Assembly (NCBI RefSeq): GCF_029623955.1
Contig: NZ_JARSBP010000003.1
Span: 62,001 to 126,000, forward strand
Length of the DNA stretch: 64,000 bases
Direction of reading: 5' to 3'
DNA from: Mycobacterium sp. 236(2023)
Lineage (GTDB): Bacteria > Actinomycetota > Actinomycetes > Mycobacteriales > Mycobacteriaceae
In this document: positions 44,916-53,986 of the stretch, in pieces
Layout: each line of letters opens with the position of its first letter
Numbering within the stretch: the stretch's first letter is position 1
The notes under the pieces: model-generated
What the model was told of the DNA's origin: nothing
What the model saw: only the letters and a program-made list of their open reading frames with translations
Database searches by the model: none
Translations under genes and position numbers: made by a program

Positions 44916-45497
44916 GTGAGTCAGCTGTCCTTCTTTTCGGCGGAGTCGGTGCCCCCGGCGATCGCCGATCTGACGGGTCTACTGGCCGCGCCGGGACAGG
45001 TGGTGGTCACCGGTGGCGCCGCCCGATTGTCCGTCGTGGTGGATCAGCTGTGGCGCGCCGAGGCGCTCGCCGAGATGATCGCCGACGCCGGCCTGGACCC
45101 CGAGATCGCTCGCACCGACGAGAACAACCCGCTCGTGCGCACCGCAGCCGACGTCCGCCTCGCCGGAATTGCCGCTGAATGGACCCGAGGAGCGGTCAAG
45201 ACCGTCCCGGCGCAGTGGTTGCCCGGGGCCCGCGAGTTACGGGCCTGGACGCTTGCGTCAGGCACCCCGGAGGCCGATCGCTACTTGCTCGGGCTGGATC
45301 CGCACGCTCCCGACACGCATTCCGCGCTGGCATCGGCAATGATGAGGGTGGGCATCGCGCCGACTCTCATCGGTACCCGAGGGTCGCGTCCGGCGCTGCG
45401 GATCAGTGGACGACGACGTCTATCGCGCCTGGTAGAGAACGTGGGGGAACCTCCTGCGGCTGCTGAGGCGTTGTCGCATTGGCCGCGGATCCAGTAG
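44916..45497 (+). CDS. conserved hypothetical protein (Rv3647c-like)
   Basis: A 193-residue soluble protein, matching Rv3647c in position and length when the GTG at VSQLSFFSAESVPP is used; a GTG at 44850 would add 22 uncharacteristic residues. The sequence has a central Trp-rich segment and the C-terminal GRRRLSRLVENVG. No family function is known. It lies between cspA and topA, probably in an operon with topA. Confidence 0.82.
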   Translation: MSQLSFFSAESVPPAIADLTGLLAAPGQVVVTGGAARLSVVVDQLWRAEALAEMIADAGLDPEIARTDENNPLVRTAADVRLAGIAAEWTRGAVKTVPAQWLPGARELRAWTLASGTPEADRYLLGLDPHAPDTHSALASAMMRVGIAPTLIGTRGSRPALRISGRRRLSRLVENVGEPPAAAEALSHWPRIQ

Positions 45498-45640
45498 GTC
45501 TGCGGCAGTCCGATCGGGGAGGGACGGTTTGCGTAGGCAAGCCCGGAGTGCGAAATTGTGAGTTGCCAGAGCGGGACGCATGAGTAAATGCCTCCGTAGG
45601 CAGCAGAAGAATGGTGGAGCTGGATCGGTGAATAAGTCAC

Positions 45641-48454
45641 GTGGCTGACGAGGACCGCGGCGGCGGTAGGAACGGGTCTTCAACGCGGCGACTGGTCATT
45701 GTCGAGTCGCCCACTAAGGCACGCAAAATCGCAGGTTATCTGGGGTCCAACTACATCGTTGAGTCCTCCCGCGGACACATCCGTGACCTGCCGCGCGCGG
45801 CCGCCGATGTGCCTGCCAAATACAAGTCGGAACCGTGGGCGCGTCTCGGCGTCAACGTCGACGCCGACTTCGAACCGCTCTACATCATCAGCCCGGACAA
45901 AAAGAACACTGTTGCCGAGCTGAAAGACCTGCTCAAAGGCGTCGACGAGCTCTATCTCGCGACGGACGGTGACCGCGAGGGCGAGGCCATCGCGTGGCAT
46001 CTGCTGGAGACCCTGAAGCCGCGTATCCCCGTCAAGCGGATGGTGTTCCACGAGATCACCGAGCCCGCGATCCGCGCCGCCGCCGAGGACCCCCGCGACC
46101 TGGACAACGACCTGGTCGACGCCCAGGAGACGCGCCGCATTCTGGACCGCCTCTACGGCTACGAGGTCAGTCCCGTGCTGTGGAAGAAGGTCGCGCCGAA
46201 GCTGTCGGCAGGCCGCGTGCAGTCCGTCGCGACGCGCATCATCGTGCAGCGGGAACGCGAGCGCATGGCGTTCCGCAGCGCCGGGTACTGGGACGTCACC
46301 GCCGAGCTCGATGCCAGCGTGTCCGATGCCCAGGCGAGCCCGCCGACCTTCGTCGCCAAGCTGAACAGCGTCGACGGCCGCCGCGTCGCCACGGGCCGCG
46401 ATTTCGACTCCCTGGGTGCGGTCAAGAAGCCCGACGAGGTCCTCGTCCTCAACGAGGCTGCGGCCACCGGCCTGGCTGCCGGGCTGCGCGGTGCGCAGCT
46501 CGCGGTCTCGTCGGTCGAGCAGAAGCCGTACACCCGCCGCCCGTATGCGCCGTTCATGACCTCCACGCTGCAGCAGGAGGCGGGCCGCAAGCTGCGGATG
46601 TCGTCGGAGCGCACGATGAGCATCGCGCAGCGGCTGTACGAGAACGGCTACATCACCTACATGCGTACCGACTCGACGACGTTGTCGCAGTCAGCGATCG
46701 ATGCCGCCCGCAACCAGGCCCGCCAGCTGTACGGCGAGGAGTACGTCAACCCGACGCCGCGCCAGTACACCCGCAAGGTGAAGAACGCGCAGGAGGCTCA
46801 CGAGGCCATCCGCCCCGCCGGTGACGTCTTCCAGACGCCCGGCCAGCTGCACAGCCAGCTCGACACCGACGAGTTCCGGCTCTACGAGCTGATCTGGCAG
46901 CGCACCGTCGCGTCCCAGATGGCCGATGCGCGGGGGACGACACTGTCGCTGCGGATTTCGGGGCAAGCCTCCGGTGGCGAGCAGGTCGTCTTCAACGCCA
47001 GCGGCCGCACCATCACGTTCGCGGGCTTCCTGAAGGCCTATGTCGAGAGCCTCGATGAGCAGGCAGGTGGCGAGGCGGACGACGCCGAGAGCCGGCTGCC
47101 GAACCTGACCCAGGGTCAGCGCGTGGACGCCAAGGATCTGACGGCTGACGGCCACACCACGTCGCCGCCCGCGCGCTATACCGAGGCGTCGCTGATCAAG
47201 GCGCTCGAAGACCTCGGCATCGGCCGGCCCTCGACCTACAGCTCGATCATCAAGACGATCCAGGACCGCGGATACGTCCACAAGAAGGGCAGTGCGCTGG
47301 TCCCGTCGTGGGTAGCGTTCGCCGTAATCGGCTTGCTGGAGCAGCATTTCGGCCGCCTGGTCGACTACGACTTCACTGCCGCGATGGAAGACGAGCTCGA
47401 CGAGATCGCCTCCGGGAACGAGCGAAGGACCAACTGGCTCAACAACTTCTACTTCGGCGGTGAGCACGGCGTCGACGGTTCCATCGCCCGCGCCGGTGGC
47501 CTGAAGAAGCTCGTCGGCGGCAACCTCGAAGAGATCGACGCACGAGAAGTCAACTCCATCAAGCTCTTTGATGACGAGGAAGGCCGTGCGATCAACGTCC
47601 GCGTCGGCCGCAACGGGCCGTACCTCGAGCGGATGATCGCCGATCCCGAGAGTGAGACGGGCTTCAAGCCGCAGCGCGCCAACCTCAAAGACGAGCTGAC
47701 CCCGGATGAGCTGACCCTCGAACTCGCCGAAAAGCTTTTCGCCACACCGCAAGAGGGCCGCTCCTTGGGTGTGGACCCGGAGACCGGGCACGAGATCCTG
47801 GCCAAGGACGGCCGGTATGGGCCGTATGTCACCGAGGTGCTGCCCGCACCGCCGGAAGATCCCGAGGACGGGACGACGGCCAAGAAGAAGAAGACTCCGA
47901 CGGGGCCGAAACCGCGCACCGGTTCGCTGCTGCGCACGATGGACCTCGAGACGGTGACGCTCGAAGATGCGCTGCGTCTGCTGTCGCTGCCGCGTGTCGT
48001 GGGCGTCGACCCGAGTAACAACGAGGAGATCACCGCGCAGAACGGTCGTTACGGCCCATATCTCAAGCGCGGCACCGACTCTCGGTCACTGGCCACCGAG
48101 GAGCAGATGTTCGACATCACGCTCGACGAGGCGCTCAAGATCTATGCCGAGCCGAAACGTCGTGGACGGCAGGGCGCGGCGACGCCGCCGCTGCGCGAAC
48201 TCGGCGTCGACCCGGTGTCGGAGAAGCCGATGGTGATCAAGGACGGCCGGTTCGGCCCCTACGTCACCGACGGCGAGACCAACGCCAGCCTGCGCAAGGG
48301 TGACGACGTGCTGTCGATCACCGATGCGCGGGCCTCCGAGCTGCTGGCCGACCGCCGGGCCCGCGGCCCGGTGAAGAAGAAGGCCGCGGCGAAGAAGACG
48401 GTCAAGAAGGCTGCGAAGAAGGCCCCCGCGAAGAAGGCCGCCAAGAAGGCTTAA
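45641..48454 (+). CDS. topA: DNA topoisomerase I
   Basis: A 937-residue type IA topoisomerase (Rv3646c homologue) that relaxes negative supercoils. The TOPRIM domain begins at LVIVESPTKARKI, with DGDREGEAIAWHL (metal site); the active tyrosine is in YITYMRTDSTTLS. The C-terminal third has the actinobacterial Topo_C repeats (four with GRYGPY or GRFGPY) and a Lys/Ala-rich tail (KKKAAAKKTVKKAAKK) used for DNA binding. It starts with GTG. Confidence 0.97.
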   Translation: MADEDRGGGRNGSSTRRLVIVESPTKARKIAGYLGSNYIVESSRGHIRDLPRAAADVPAKYKSEPWARLGVNVDADFEPLYIISPDKKNTVAELKDLLKGVDELYLATDGDREGEAIAWHLLETLKPRIPVKRMVFHEITEPAIRAAAEDPRDLDNDLVDAQETRRILDRLYGYEVSPVLWKKVAPKLSAGRVQSVATRIIVQRERERMAFRSAGYWDVTAELDASVSDAQASPPTFVAKLNSVDGRRVATGRDFDSLGAVKKPDEVLVLNEAAATGLAAGLRGAQLAVSSVEQKPYTRRPYAPFMTSTLQQEAGRKLRMSSERTMSIAQRLYENGYITYMRTDSTTLSQSAIDAARNQARQLYGEEYVNPTPRQYTRKVKNAQEAHEAIRPAGDVFQTPGQLHSQLDTDEFRLYELIWQRTVASQMADARGTTLSLRISGQASGGEQVVFNASGRTITFAGFLKAYVESLDEQAGGEADDAESRLPNLTQGQRVDAKDLTADGHTTSPPARYTEASLIKALEDLGIGRPSTYSSIIKTIQDRGYVHKKGSALVPSWVAFAVIGLLEQHFGRLVDYDFTAAMEDELDEIASGNERRTNWLNNFYFGGEHGVDGSIARAGGLKKLVGGNLEEIDAREVNSIKLFDDEEGRAINVRVGRNGPYLERMIADPESETGFKPQRANLKDELTPDELTLELAEKLFATPQEGRSLGVDPETGHEILAKDGRYGPYVTEVLPAPPEDPEDGTTAKKKKTPTGPKPRTGSLLRTMDLETVTLEDALRLLSLPRVVGVDPSNNEEITAQNGRYGPYLKRGTDSRSLATEEQMFDITLDEALKIYAEPKRRGRQGAATPPLRELGVDPVSEKPMVIKDGRFGPYVTDGETNASLRKGDDVLSITDARASELLADRRARGPVKKKAAAKKTVKKAAKKAPAKKAAKKA

Positions 48455-48462
48455 GGCCGAGT

Positions 48463-50073
48463 TCAGCGGATTCTGCTGGACGCGTCGTCTGCCACCTGAC
48501 CGTCGACGCTGCCCGGGGTGAACAGATTGATCGGGCGGGCCAGCTGAGTCGGCGCGGTCCGTCCGCGCAACTCGACGATCTCGCCGACATCCCAGCACAG
48601 CGCCTCGGCATCGAGTGCGTCGGCGACCGCGAGCGACGACGCGAGCACGTGGCCGGGTTCGAGCTTGGCGAGCTCGGTGAGCCGTGCTGCCTCGTTGACC
48701 GGGTCGCCGATGACGGTGTACTCGAAGCGGGCCTGCGCGCCGATGTGGCCGGCGATGGCCCGGCCCGCGGACACCCCGATACCGAAGTCGGTCTCGCCGA
48801 GCACCCGGATGAGCTCGTCGTGCAGCTCACGGGACGCTGCCAGCGCCGCGCCGGACGCGTCGGGATGCTCGATCGGGGCACCGAAGATGGCCAGCGCCGC
48901 GTCGCCCTGGAATTTGTTGACGAAGCCGCCGTGCCGGTTGACGGTGTCGACGACGACCCGGAAGAACTCGTTGAGCAGGTTGACGACCTCGGACGCGGGA
49001 ATGGTCGCGGCCAGATGGGTCGAGCCGACGAGGTCGACGAACAGCACCGCGACGTCGCGTTCCTGGCCACCGAGCTCGGTGCCGCGCTCCAGGGCACGGC
49101 GGGCGACGTCCTCGCCGACGTAGCGGCCGAAGAGGTCGCGCAGACGTTGTCGTTCGGCCAGGTCGCGGACCATGTCGTTGAACCCGGCCTGCAGCAGCCC
49201 GAGCTCGCTGGCGTCGTAGATCTGCATGTGGGCGTTGTAGTTGCCGCGCTGCACCTCGCCCAGCGCCCAGCGCAGCTGCCGCAGCGGGTCGGCGATCGAC
49301 ATGGCCACCAGGACGGTGCTCGACAGCCCGATCACGAGCGCGACGATGGACAACAGCAGGATCGTCGTGATCAGCCGGTCTGCGGGCGCTGTGAGGATTT
49401 CGAACTTGCTCGCGACCAGCGCGAGCACGATCGCCAGTACGGGCACACCCGTGGACAGCACCCACGTCAACACCTGGCGCAGGATGACGCCGGGTGCGCG
49501 GAAGTTCTCGGGAACGCCGCCGCGCAGCGCCGCCACCGCCACTGGGCGCAGGACGCGCTCGGACTGCAGATAGCCGATGATCGCCGTCGCGGTGGCGCCC
49601 AGGCCCGTCGCGACCGCCACCACGGGTGCGGATTTCGACGCCACCGGCCAGCTGGCGACGATGAACACGATCGAGCCGAGCAGCCAGTTCGTCGCGCTGA
49701 TCAGGGACCGGTAGAACGGCATCTTCAGCGCCCGCATGCGGGCGACCTCGGTGTCGGCGGGGTCGCGGTCACCGAGCAGCATGTCGCGGCGCTGCCAGCG
49801 CATCACCGGGATCAGCATCCGCAGCGTCAGGTACGACGCCACGGTGAACGAGACGAACAGGTAGCCCAGGAAGATCGCCAGGTTGAAGGCGGGCAGGTCC
49901 TGCAGCTGGATGCGGTCCTCCGGGGGCAGACCGAACCGCAGGAAACCGAGGACCAGCAGGGCACCGATGATGTCGGCCTGGAGCATGCCCAGGGTGAACA
50001 CCGGCCAGGGCGTGCGCGCGACCCAGCGGACGAATGCACTGATCCGTCCGATCTCGGTCGCTTCGCCGGGCAT
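48463..50073 (-). CDS. membrane class III adenylate cyclase with HAMP domain (Rv3645-like)
   Basis: A 536-residue cyclase with about six transmembrane helices (25-300), a HAMP linker (about 285-335) and a C-terminal catalytic domain. The metal aspartates are in VLFVDLVGSTHLA and KFQGDAALAIFGAP, and the family pattern for ATP is consistent. The M. tuberculosis homologue Rv3645 is a major source of cAMP and is regulated by fatty acids. It could feed the Crp regulator encoded in this window. It is convergent with topA and divergent from holB. Confidence 0.92.
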   Translation of the reverse strand: MPGEATEIGRISAFVRWVARTPWPVFTLGMLQADIIGALLVLGFLRFGLPPEDRIQLQDLPAFNLAIFLGYLFVSFTVASYLTLRMLIPVMRWQRRDMLLGDRDPADTEVARMRALKMPFYRSLISATNWLLGSIVFIVASWPVASKSAPVVAVATGLGATATAIIGYLQSERVLRPVAVAALRGGVPENFRAPGVILRQVLTWVLSTGVPVLAIVLALVASKFEILTAPADRLITTILLLSIVALVIGLSSTVLVAMSIADPLRQLRWALGEVQRGNYNAHMQIYDASELGLLQAGFNDMVRDLAERQRLRDLFGRYVGEDVARRALERGTELGGQERDVAVLFVDLVGSTHLAATIPASEVVNLLNEFFRVVVDTVNRHGGFVNKFQGDAALAIFGAPIEHPDASGAALAASRELHDELIRVLGETDFGIGVSAGRAIAGHIGAQARFEYTVIGDPVNEAARLTELAKLEPGHVLASSLAVADALDAEALCWDVGEIVELRGRTAPTQLARPINLFTPGSVDGQVADDASSRIR

Positions 50074-50155
50074 TGGTTAACCGTATCGGGCCGCGCTGAC
50101 GCAGAAGGGGCGTCTGGGACGGACGTGTCGGTTCGCAGCACTACTGTTATCGGCG

Positions 50156-51382
50156 ATGGCCGGTGTTTTCTCTCGTCTGGTGGGGCAGGACGCTGTCGAA
50201 GCGGAGCTCATCGCCGCAGCACGCGCGGCACGCGGTGATTCCGCTCACAACGGTGCCGGTGAGGGGGCTGGCGCACAGACCGGCACGATGACGCATGCGT
50301 GGCTGATCACCGGTCCGCCGGGTTCGGGACGTTCGGTGGCGGCGCTGTGCTTCGCGGCCGCCCTGCAGTGCACGTCCGACGGGCCGCCCGGCTGCGGCGA
50401 GTGCCGGGCCTGCTCGACGACGATGGCGGGCACCCATGCCGACGTGCGCCGGATCATCCCGGAGGGATTGTCGATCGGTGTCGACGCGATGCGCACGATC
50501 GTGCAGGTCGCGTCCCGCCGGCCAGGTACGGGCCGTTGGCAGATCGTCGTCGTCGAGGACGCGGACCGGCTTACCGAGGGCGCGGCCAACGCGCTGCTGA
50601 AAGTCGTCGAGGAGCCGCCGCCGTCCACGGTGTTCCTGTTGTGTGCGCCTTCGGTGGATCCGGAAGACATCGCGATCACGCTGCGGTCGCGCTGTCGCCA
50701 TGTCGCGCTGGTCACGCCGCCGGTGGACGCCATCGCGCGGGTGCTGATCGATGCCGACGGGCTTCCGGAGAAAGACGCTGCGTGGGCCGCGTCGGTCAGC
50801 GGGGGTCATGTCGGTCGGGCCCGCAGGCTGGCTACCGATGAGCAGGCCAGGCAACGCAGACAGCGTGCGCTGAGCCTCGCCCGTGATGCCGCGACGCCGT
50901 CGCGGGCCTATGCCGCCGCCGAGGAACTGGTGGCGACGGCCGATGCCGAGGCCAAAGCGCTGACCGAGGACCGCAACGAAACCGAGGCCGAGGAACTGCG
51001 CACCGCGCTGGGCGCCGGCGGTACGGGCAAGGGCACCGCGGGCACGATGCGGGGTGCCGCCGGCGCGATCAAAGACCTGGAGAAACGTCAGAAATCGCGG
51101 CAGACGAGGGCGTCCCGCGATGCGTTGGACCGTGCGCTGATCGACTTGGCGACGTATTTCCGCGACGCGCTGTTGGTGTCCTCGGGGGCCACCGCTGTGT
51201 CGCCCAATCATCCCGACATGGCCGACAAGGTCGCCGCGATGGCGGCGCACGCGTCACCGGAGAAGCTGTTGCGCTGTATCGAGGCGGTTCTGGAATGCCG
51301 GGAGGCGCTGGCGGTCAACGTCAAGCCGAAGTTCGCGGTGGACGCGATGGTCGGCACCGTGGGGCAGGCTCTGCGCAGCTGA
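50156..51382 (+). CDS. holB: DNA polymerase III subunit delta prime (Rv3644c-like)
   Basis: A 408-residue clamp-loader subunit of the AAA+ family. The degenerate Walker A is TGPPGSGRSV near residue 51, a four-cysteine zinc module follows (CGECRACST near 88), and the sensor 1 region appears as VVEEPPPSTVFLLC. It loads the sliding clamp with tau and delta. The C-terminal region contains a coiled stretch rich in Ala and Glu. Confidence 0.9.
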   Translation: MAGVFSRLVGQDAVEAELIAAARAARGDSAHNGAGEGAGAQTGTMTHAWLITGPPGSGRSVAALCFAAALQCTSDGPPGCGECRACSTTMAGTHADVRRIIPEGLSIGVDAMRTIVQVASRRPGTGRWQIVVVEDADRLTEGAANALLKVVEEPPPSTVFLLCAPSVDPEDIAITLRSRCRHVALVTPPVDAIARVLIDADGLPEKDAAWAASVSGGHVGRARRLATDEQARQRRQRALSLARDAATPSRAYAAAEELVATADAEAKALTEDRNETEAEELRTALGAGGTGKGTAGTMRGAAGAIKDLEKRQKSRQTRASRDALDRALIDLATYFRDALLVSSGATAVSPNHPDMADKVAAMAAHASPEKLLRCIEAVLECREALAVNVKPKFAVDAMVGTVGQALRS

Positions 51383-51433
51383 GTTGGGTCGTAGGCGAAC
51401 CCTGCCGTAGACTCATGCCGCTGTTCGCAGCGC

Positions 51434-51509
51434 GCCGCCCTAGCTCAGTCGGTAGAGCATCTCACTCGTAATGAGAAGGTCAGGGGTTCGATTCCCCTGG
51501 GCGGCTCCA
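51434..51509 (+). tRNA. tRNA-Thr (anticodon CGT)
   Basis: Complete cloverleaf: acceptor GCCGCCC with GGGCGGC, D-arm AGCTCAGTCGGTAGAGC, anticodon arm TCTCA-CTCGTAA-TGAGA with anticodon CGT, and T-arm GGGGTTCGATTCCCC. CCA is encoded. It follows holB by 51 bases, as in M. tuberculosis. Confidence 0.95.
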
Positions 51510-51808
51510 CAGATCCTTTCCCTGGCCTGGGCCGCCCGCACGAGCGTGCGCTCAGGGCGGGAGATCAGCCGTTTTTGCGCCCTCTGCGCACGTTCGCGGG
51601 CCATTCGTCGCGGTTCTCCGCAAGCGTTCAACAGCTGTTGGCCGAAACACGGTTTCTCGCTTCGAGATTCACGATGACATTAGCGGATGCGCGTCGCCGA
51701 AGCGTGATGAATCCTTGATCGAAACGAAGGTTTGCTCGCTACTTTTGCCCATTATCGTGGGACTCCAACCGTCAATATCTGAGGGTTCTGCGAGCGATAC
51801 GGAGTGCC

Positions 51809-52642
51809 ATGCGCGTGGCTGTGCGAAGTGCTGCCTTTGCTGTGGGCATCGTGGCTGCGTGCGTGGTCGTAAGACCCGTCGAGATCAGCGAAGTGGCCAG
51901 TTGGACACCGCAACTCGACGTCGAATCGGTGCTGCCCGCCGCGGGTTCGGTTGTCGGTGTGGCCCACCCGGTGGTCATCACGTTCGATCGCTTCGTGGCC
52001 GATCGGCGCGCCGCTGAACGGTCTGTGCGCATCACCTCCGAGCCGCCCATGACGGGCAAGTTCGAGTGGGTCGAAGGCAATGTCGCGCAATGGGTTCCGG
52101 ATGAGTTCTGGCCTGCACACAGCACGGTGATGCTCACGGTGGGCAACATGCCCACCAGAAGGATCGACATCGGCCCGGCCGTCGTCGGCGTCGCCAACCT
52201 CTCGGACCACACGTTCACCGTGACGATCGACGGTAAGCCCCCGTCCGAGCTACCCGCGCCGCACCACAGGCCGTTCTTCGGTCAGAACGGGGTCTTCCCG
52301 GCCTCGATGGGTCGGCCGGAATACCCCACCCCCGTGGGTATTTACTCCGTTCTCGCCAAAGAACGTGACGTGGTCATGGATTCGAGCAGTGTGGGGATCC
52401 CCAAGGACGCTCCGGACGGCTACCTGCTGGACGTGGAGTACGCCGTCCGGTTCACCCAGCGAGGACTCTTCGTGCACTCGGCTCCGTGGGCCGTCAATCA
52501 GATGGGCTATGAGAACGGCAGCCATGGCTGCATCGGACTCAGCACCGAAGACGCGGAGTGGTACTTCAACACGGTTAACGTGGGCGACCCGATCATCGTG
52601 CGCGAGAACAGCGTCGAGGTACCCCAGGCGCGGCCCCAGTAG
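51809..52642 (+). CDS. L,D-transpeptidase with Ig-like domain
   Basis: A 277-residue YkuD-domain enzyme. A hydrophobic N-terminus (AFAVGIVAACVVV) is a signal peptide or anchor; an Ig-like domain (about 45-110, VITFDRFVADR) precedes the catalytic domain with H in VHSAPWA and the SHGCIGLS motif whose cysteine forms 3-3 peptidoglycan crosslinks or attaches proteins. It is smaller than LdtMt2. GGAG lies 4 bases before the ATG. The preceding 299-base gap beside tRNA-Thr holds no gene. Confidence 0.9.
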   Translation: MRVAVRSAAFAVGIVAACVVVRPVEISEVASWTPQLDVESVLPAAGSVVGVAHPVVITFDRFVADRRAAERSVRITSEPPMTGKFEWVEGNVAQWVPDEFWPAHSTVMLTVGNMPTRRIDIGPAVVGVANLSDHTFTVTIDGKPPSELPAPHHRPFFGQNGVFPASMGRPEYPTPVGIYSVLAKERDVVMDSSSVGIPKDAPDGYLLDVEYAVRFTQRGLFVHSAPWAVNQMGYENGSHGCIGLSTEDAEWYFNTVNVGDPIIVRENSVEVPQARPQ

Positions 52643-52731
52643 CGTTCCGTCTCAGCCGCATCGTTGCGATCGCCTCGCAGCGGTGCGGCTGATTTGCGTT
52701 GTGCCACAAGTTATTTACCTGACAAATACCA

Positions 52732-52762
52732 ATGGCCCGCCCCCTCAGAGGGGGCGGGCCAT
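52732..52762. terminator. bidirectional terminator
   Basis: A 13-base perfect inverted repeat (arms ATGGCCCGCCCCC and GGGGGCGGGCCAT, 5-base loop) sits between the convergent L,D-transpeptidase and proline-rich genes and should end both transcripts. Confidence 0.8.
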
Positions 52763-52772
52763 CGGAGTCAAC

Positions 52773-53261
52773 TCACCTTGTAGGGCCGGGGGCGATCGGC
52801 TGACCGGCCACGGGTGCTCCGCTCGGCGCGGGACCTGTCATGTCGCCCTTGCCTGCGAGACCGCCCATGGTGGTAACCGGGAGACCGCCGGCTCCAGCCG
52901 CGGGGATGATCGGCGCAAGCGGTGCCGGCGCCAGCGGCGGGACGATCGGCGGAACGACCGGCGGCGGGGCCAGCGGCGGGACGATCGGCGGGACTACCGG
53001 TGGCGGGGCCAGCGGCGGCACGATCGGCGGCGGAGCCAGGGGCGGCGGGATGGGCCCGGGCAGAGCCATTGGGATGCCGCCGGCCATCCCGGTGATCGGC
53101 GCACACGGCGCCGCCGCTGCCGCCGCCGGAACCTCGCCGGCCGAGCTCTCGTAGCAGGCACCGCCGGCTTGCGCAACGCCGGGGCTCAATGTCAGGGCGA
53201 CACTGCATAACCCCGCGCCGACGGCGGCCACTCTGATGCTGAGTCGATCAAAGACCGCCAT
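52773..53261 (-). CDS. secreted proline-rich repeat protein
   Basis: A 162-residue exported protein. The signal peptide (AAVGAGLCSVALTLSPGVAQA) is followed by two cysteines and a Pro-rich central region with repeats of PPLAPPPVVPPIV type, then a Gly/Pro-rich tail. AAGGAG lies 10 bases before the ATG; a TTG one codon upstream is an alternative. No family is recognised; it resembles small mycobacterial secreted Pro-rich antigens. Confidence 0.78.
   Translation of the reverse strand: MAVFDRLSIRVAAVGAGLCSVALTLSPGVAQAGGACYESSAGEVPAAAAAAPCAPITGMAGGIPMALPGPIPPPLAPPPIVPPLAPPPVVPPIVPPLAPPPVVPPIVPPLAPAPLAPIIPAAGAGGLPVTTMGGLAGKGDMTGPAPSGAPVAGQPIAPGPTR
52920..53036. repeat. 39-base tandem repeat in the proline-rich gene
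   Basis: About two and a half copies of a 39-base unit encode APPPVVPPIVPPL on the minus strand; the copies are nearly identical at the DNA level, pointing to recent tandem duplication and a variable-length tract. Unit boundaries are approximate. Confidence 0.6.
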
Positions 53262-53377
53262 CAACCACCAACTCCTTCAATCACAGTCACACTTTTCGCT
53301 CCGCGTAGGAGGCCGTCCACAGAACGACATCGTCAATTTATCGACCGGAAGGGCATGACGGAATACACGTTTCCGAA

Positions 53378-53481
53378 CAGATACCTTCGGTGTAATTCGG
53401 TATCTGTCTGTGTCGAAATCGGCTGATAATGAGACGATTTCGAGATAGAAACCCTCGCGTTTCGCTATCTGTCTACGTCGC
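53378..53481. repeat. cluster of inverted and direct repeats between two secreted-protein genes
   Basis: CAGATACC (53378-53385) pairs with GGTATCTG (53399-53406), and TCGAAATCG (53413-53421) pairs with CGATTTCGA (53435-53443). TATCTGTCT followed by (G/A)(T/C)GTCG occurs directly repeated at about 53401 and 53467, the second at the 3' end of the CAP-domain gene. The set may be a terminator, an operator cluster, or remains of an insertion. Confidence 0.5.
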
Positions 53482-53931
53482 GAAGTCGCCGACGGCGGTC
53501 ATCATGGTGCCGTTCGATGCGGTGGCGAAGCCGGCTGCGCCGTATCCGCAGTTCAGGATGATGTCCCGGTGGCCAGGGCTGCCCATCCAGAAGGCAAGTG
53601 CCGCGTCCGCGGTCGCAGAGGATCCTGTCGCCCAGAAGACGATCTCTCCGGTGGAGGCGCCCCCGCCGTAGCCCGCGGCGGTCATTCGTGCGGCCGGTGA
53701 CGAGCCGTCCGAACCCGTGTGGCTGAGGTTGTTGTTCGTCAGCATGTCGTTGGCGTGCCGCTGCGCAGCCGCGGCCAGGCGCGGATCCTGACGGATCGCC
53801 CCGCAGGGACGGAGCTGGTTGACGCCGGCATACAACCCCGTGGCTACATCGGCCTGCGCCGTGACTTCGGCGGTCAGGCCGAGGGTCGTGGCGACGACAG
53901 TGCTGATCGCGAAGACTTTAAGGATCTTCAT
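53473..53931 (-). CDS. secreted CAP-domain (SCP/PR1) protein
   Basis: A 152-residue exported protein with signal peptide (MKILKVFAISTVVATTLGL) and a compact CAP domain: LYAGVNQLRPCGAIRQD, HANDMLTNNNLSHTGSDGSS, a GENIA-like STGEIVF, and SPGHRDIILNCGYGAAGF. Two cysteines could form a disulfide. CAP proteins bind sterols or act on surfaces; here the function is unknown. It is divergent from the prolyl aminopeptidase gene. Confidence 0.86.
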   Translation of the reverse strand: MKILKVFAISTVVATTLGLTAEVTAQADVATGLYAGVNQLRPCGAIRQDPRLAAAAQRHANDMLTNNNLSHTGSDGSSPAARMTAAGYGGGASTGEIVFWATGSSATADAALAFWMGSPGHRDIILNCGYGAAGFATASNGTMMTAVGDFAT

Positions 53932-53954
53932 CCTCGAGACATCGCGGGCCCGGC

Positions 53955-53980
53955 CGGTTTCGTTACGAAACCGAGATAAT
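53955..53980 (+). promoter_or_regulatory. palindromic operator and -10 before the prolyl aminopeptidase gene
   Basis: CGGTTTCGT and ACGAAACCG, separated by one T, form a 19-base palindrome (53955-53973) between the divergent CAP and aminopeptidase starts. It is directly followed by GATAAT (53975-53980), which lies 6 bases before the ATG, so the mRNA is probably leaderless. A TetR- or MarR-type repressor could bind it. Confidence 0.55.
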
Positions 53981-53986
53981 CAAGCC

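Noticed and set aside
51440..51631. Minus-strand 63-residue frame over tRNA-Thr
   Set aside because: It is antisense to the tRNA and its sequence (GNRTPDLLI type) is a well-known false product of tRNA genes.
52840..53154. Plus-strand Gly-rich frame that resembles a PE_PGRS fragment
   Set aside because: It is the antisense reading of the proline-rich repeat; it has no PE domain, and the minus-strand frame has signal peptide and ribosome binding site.
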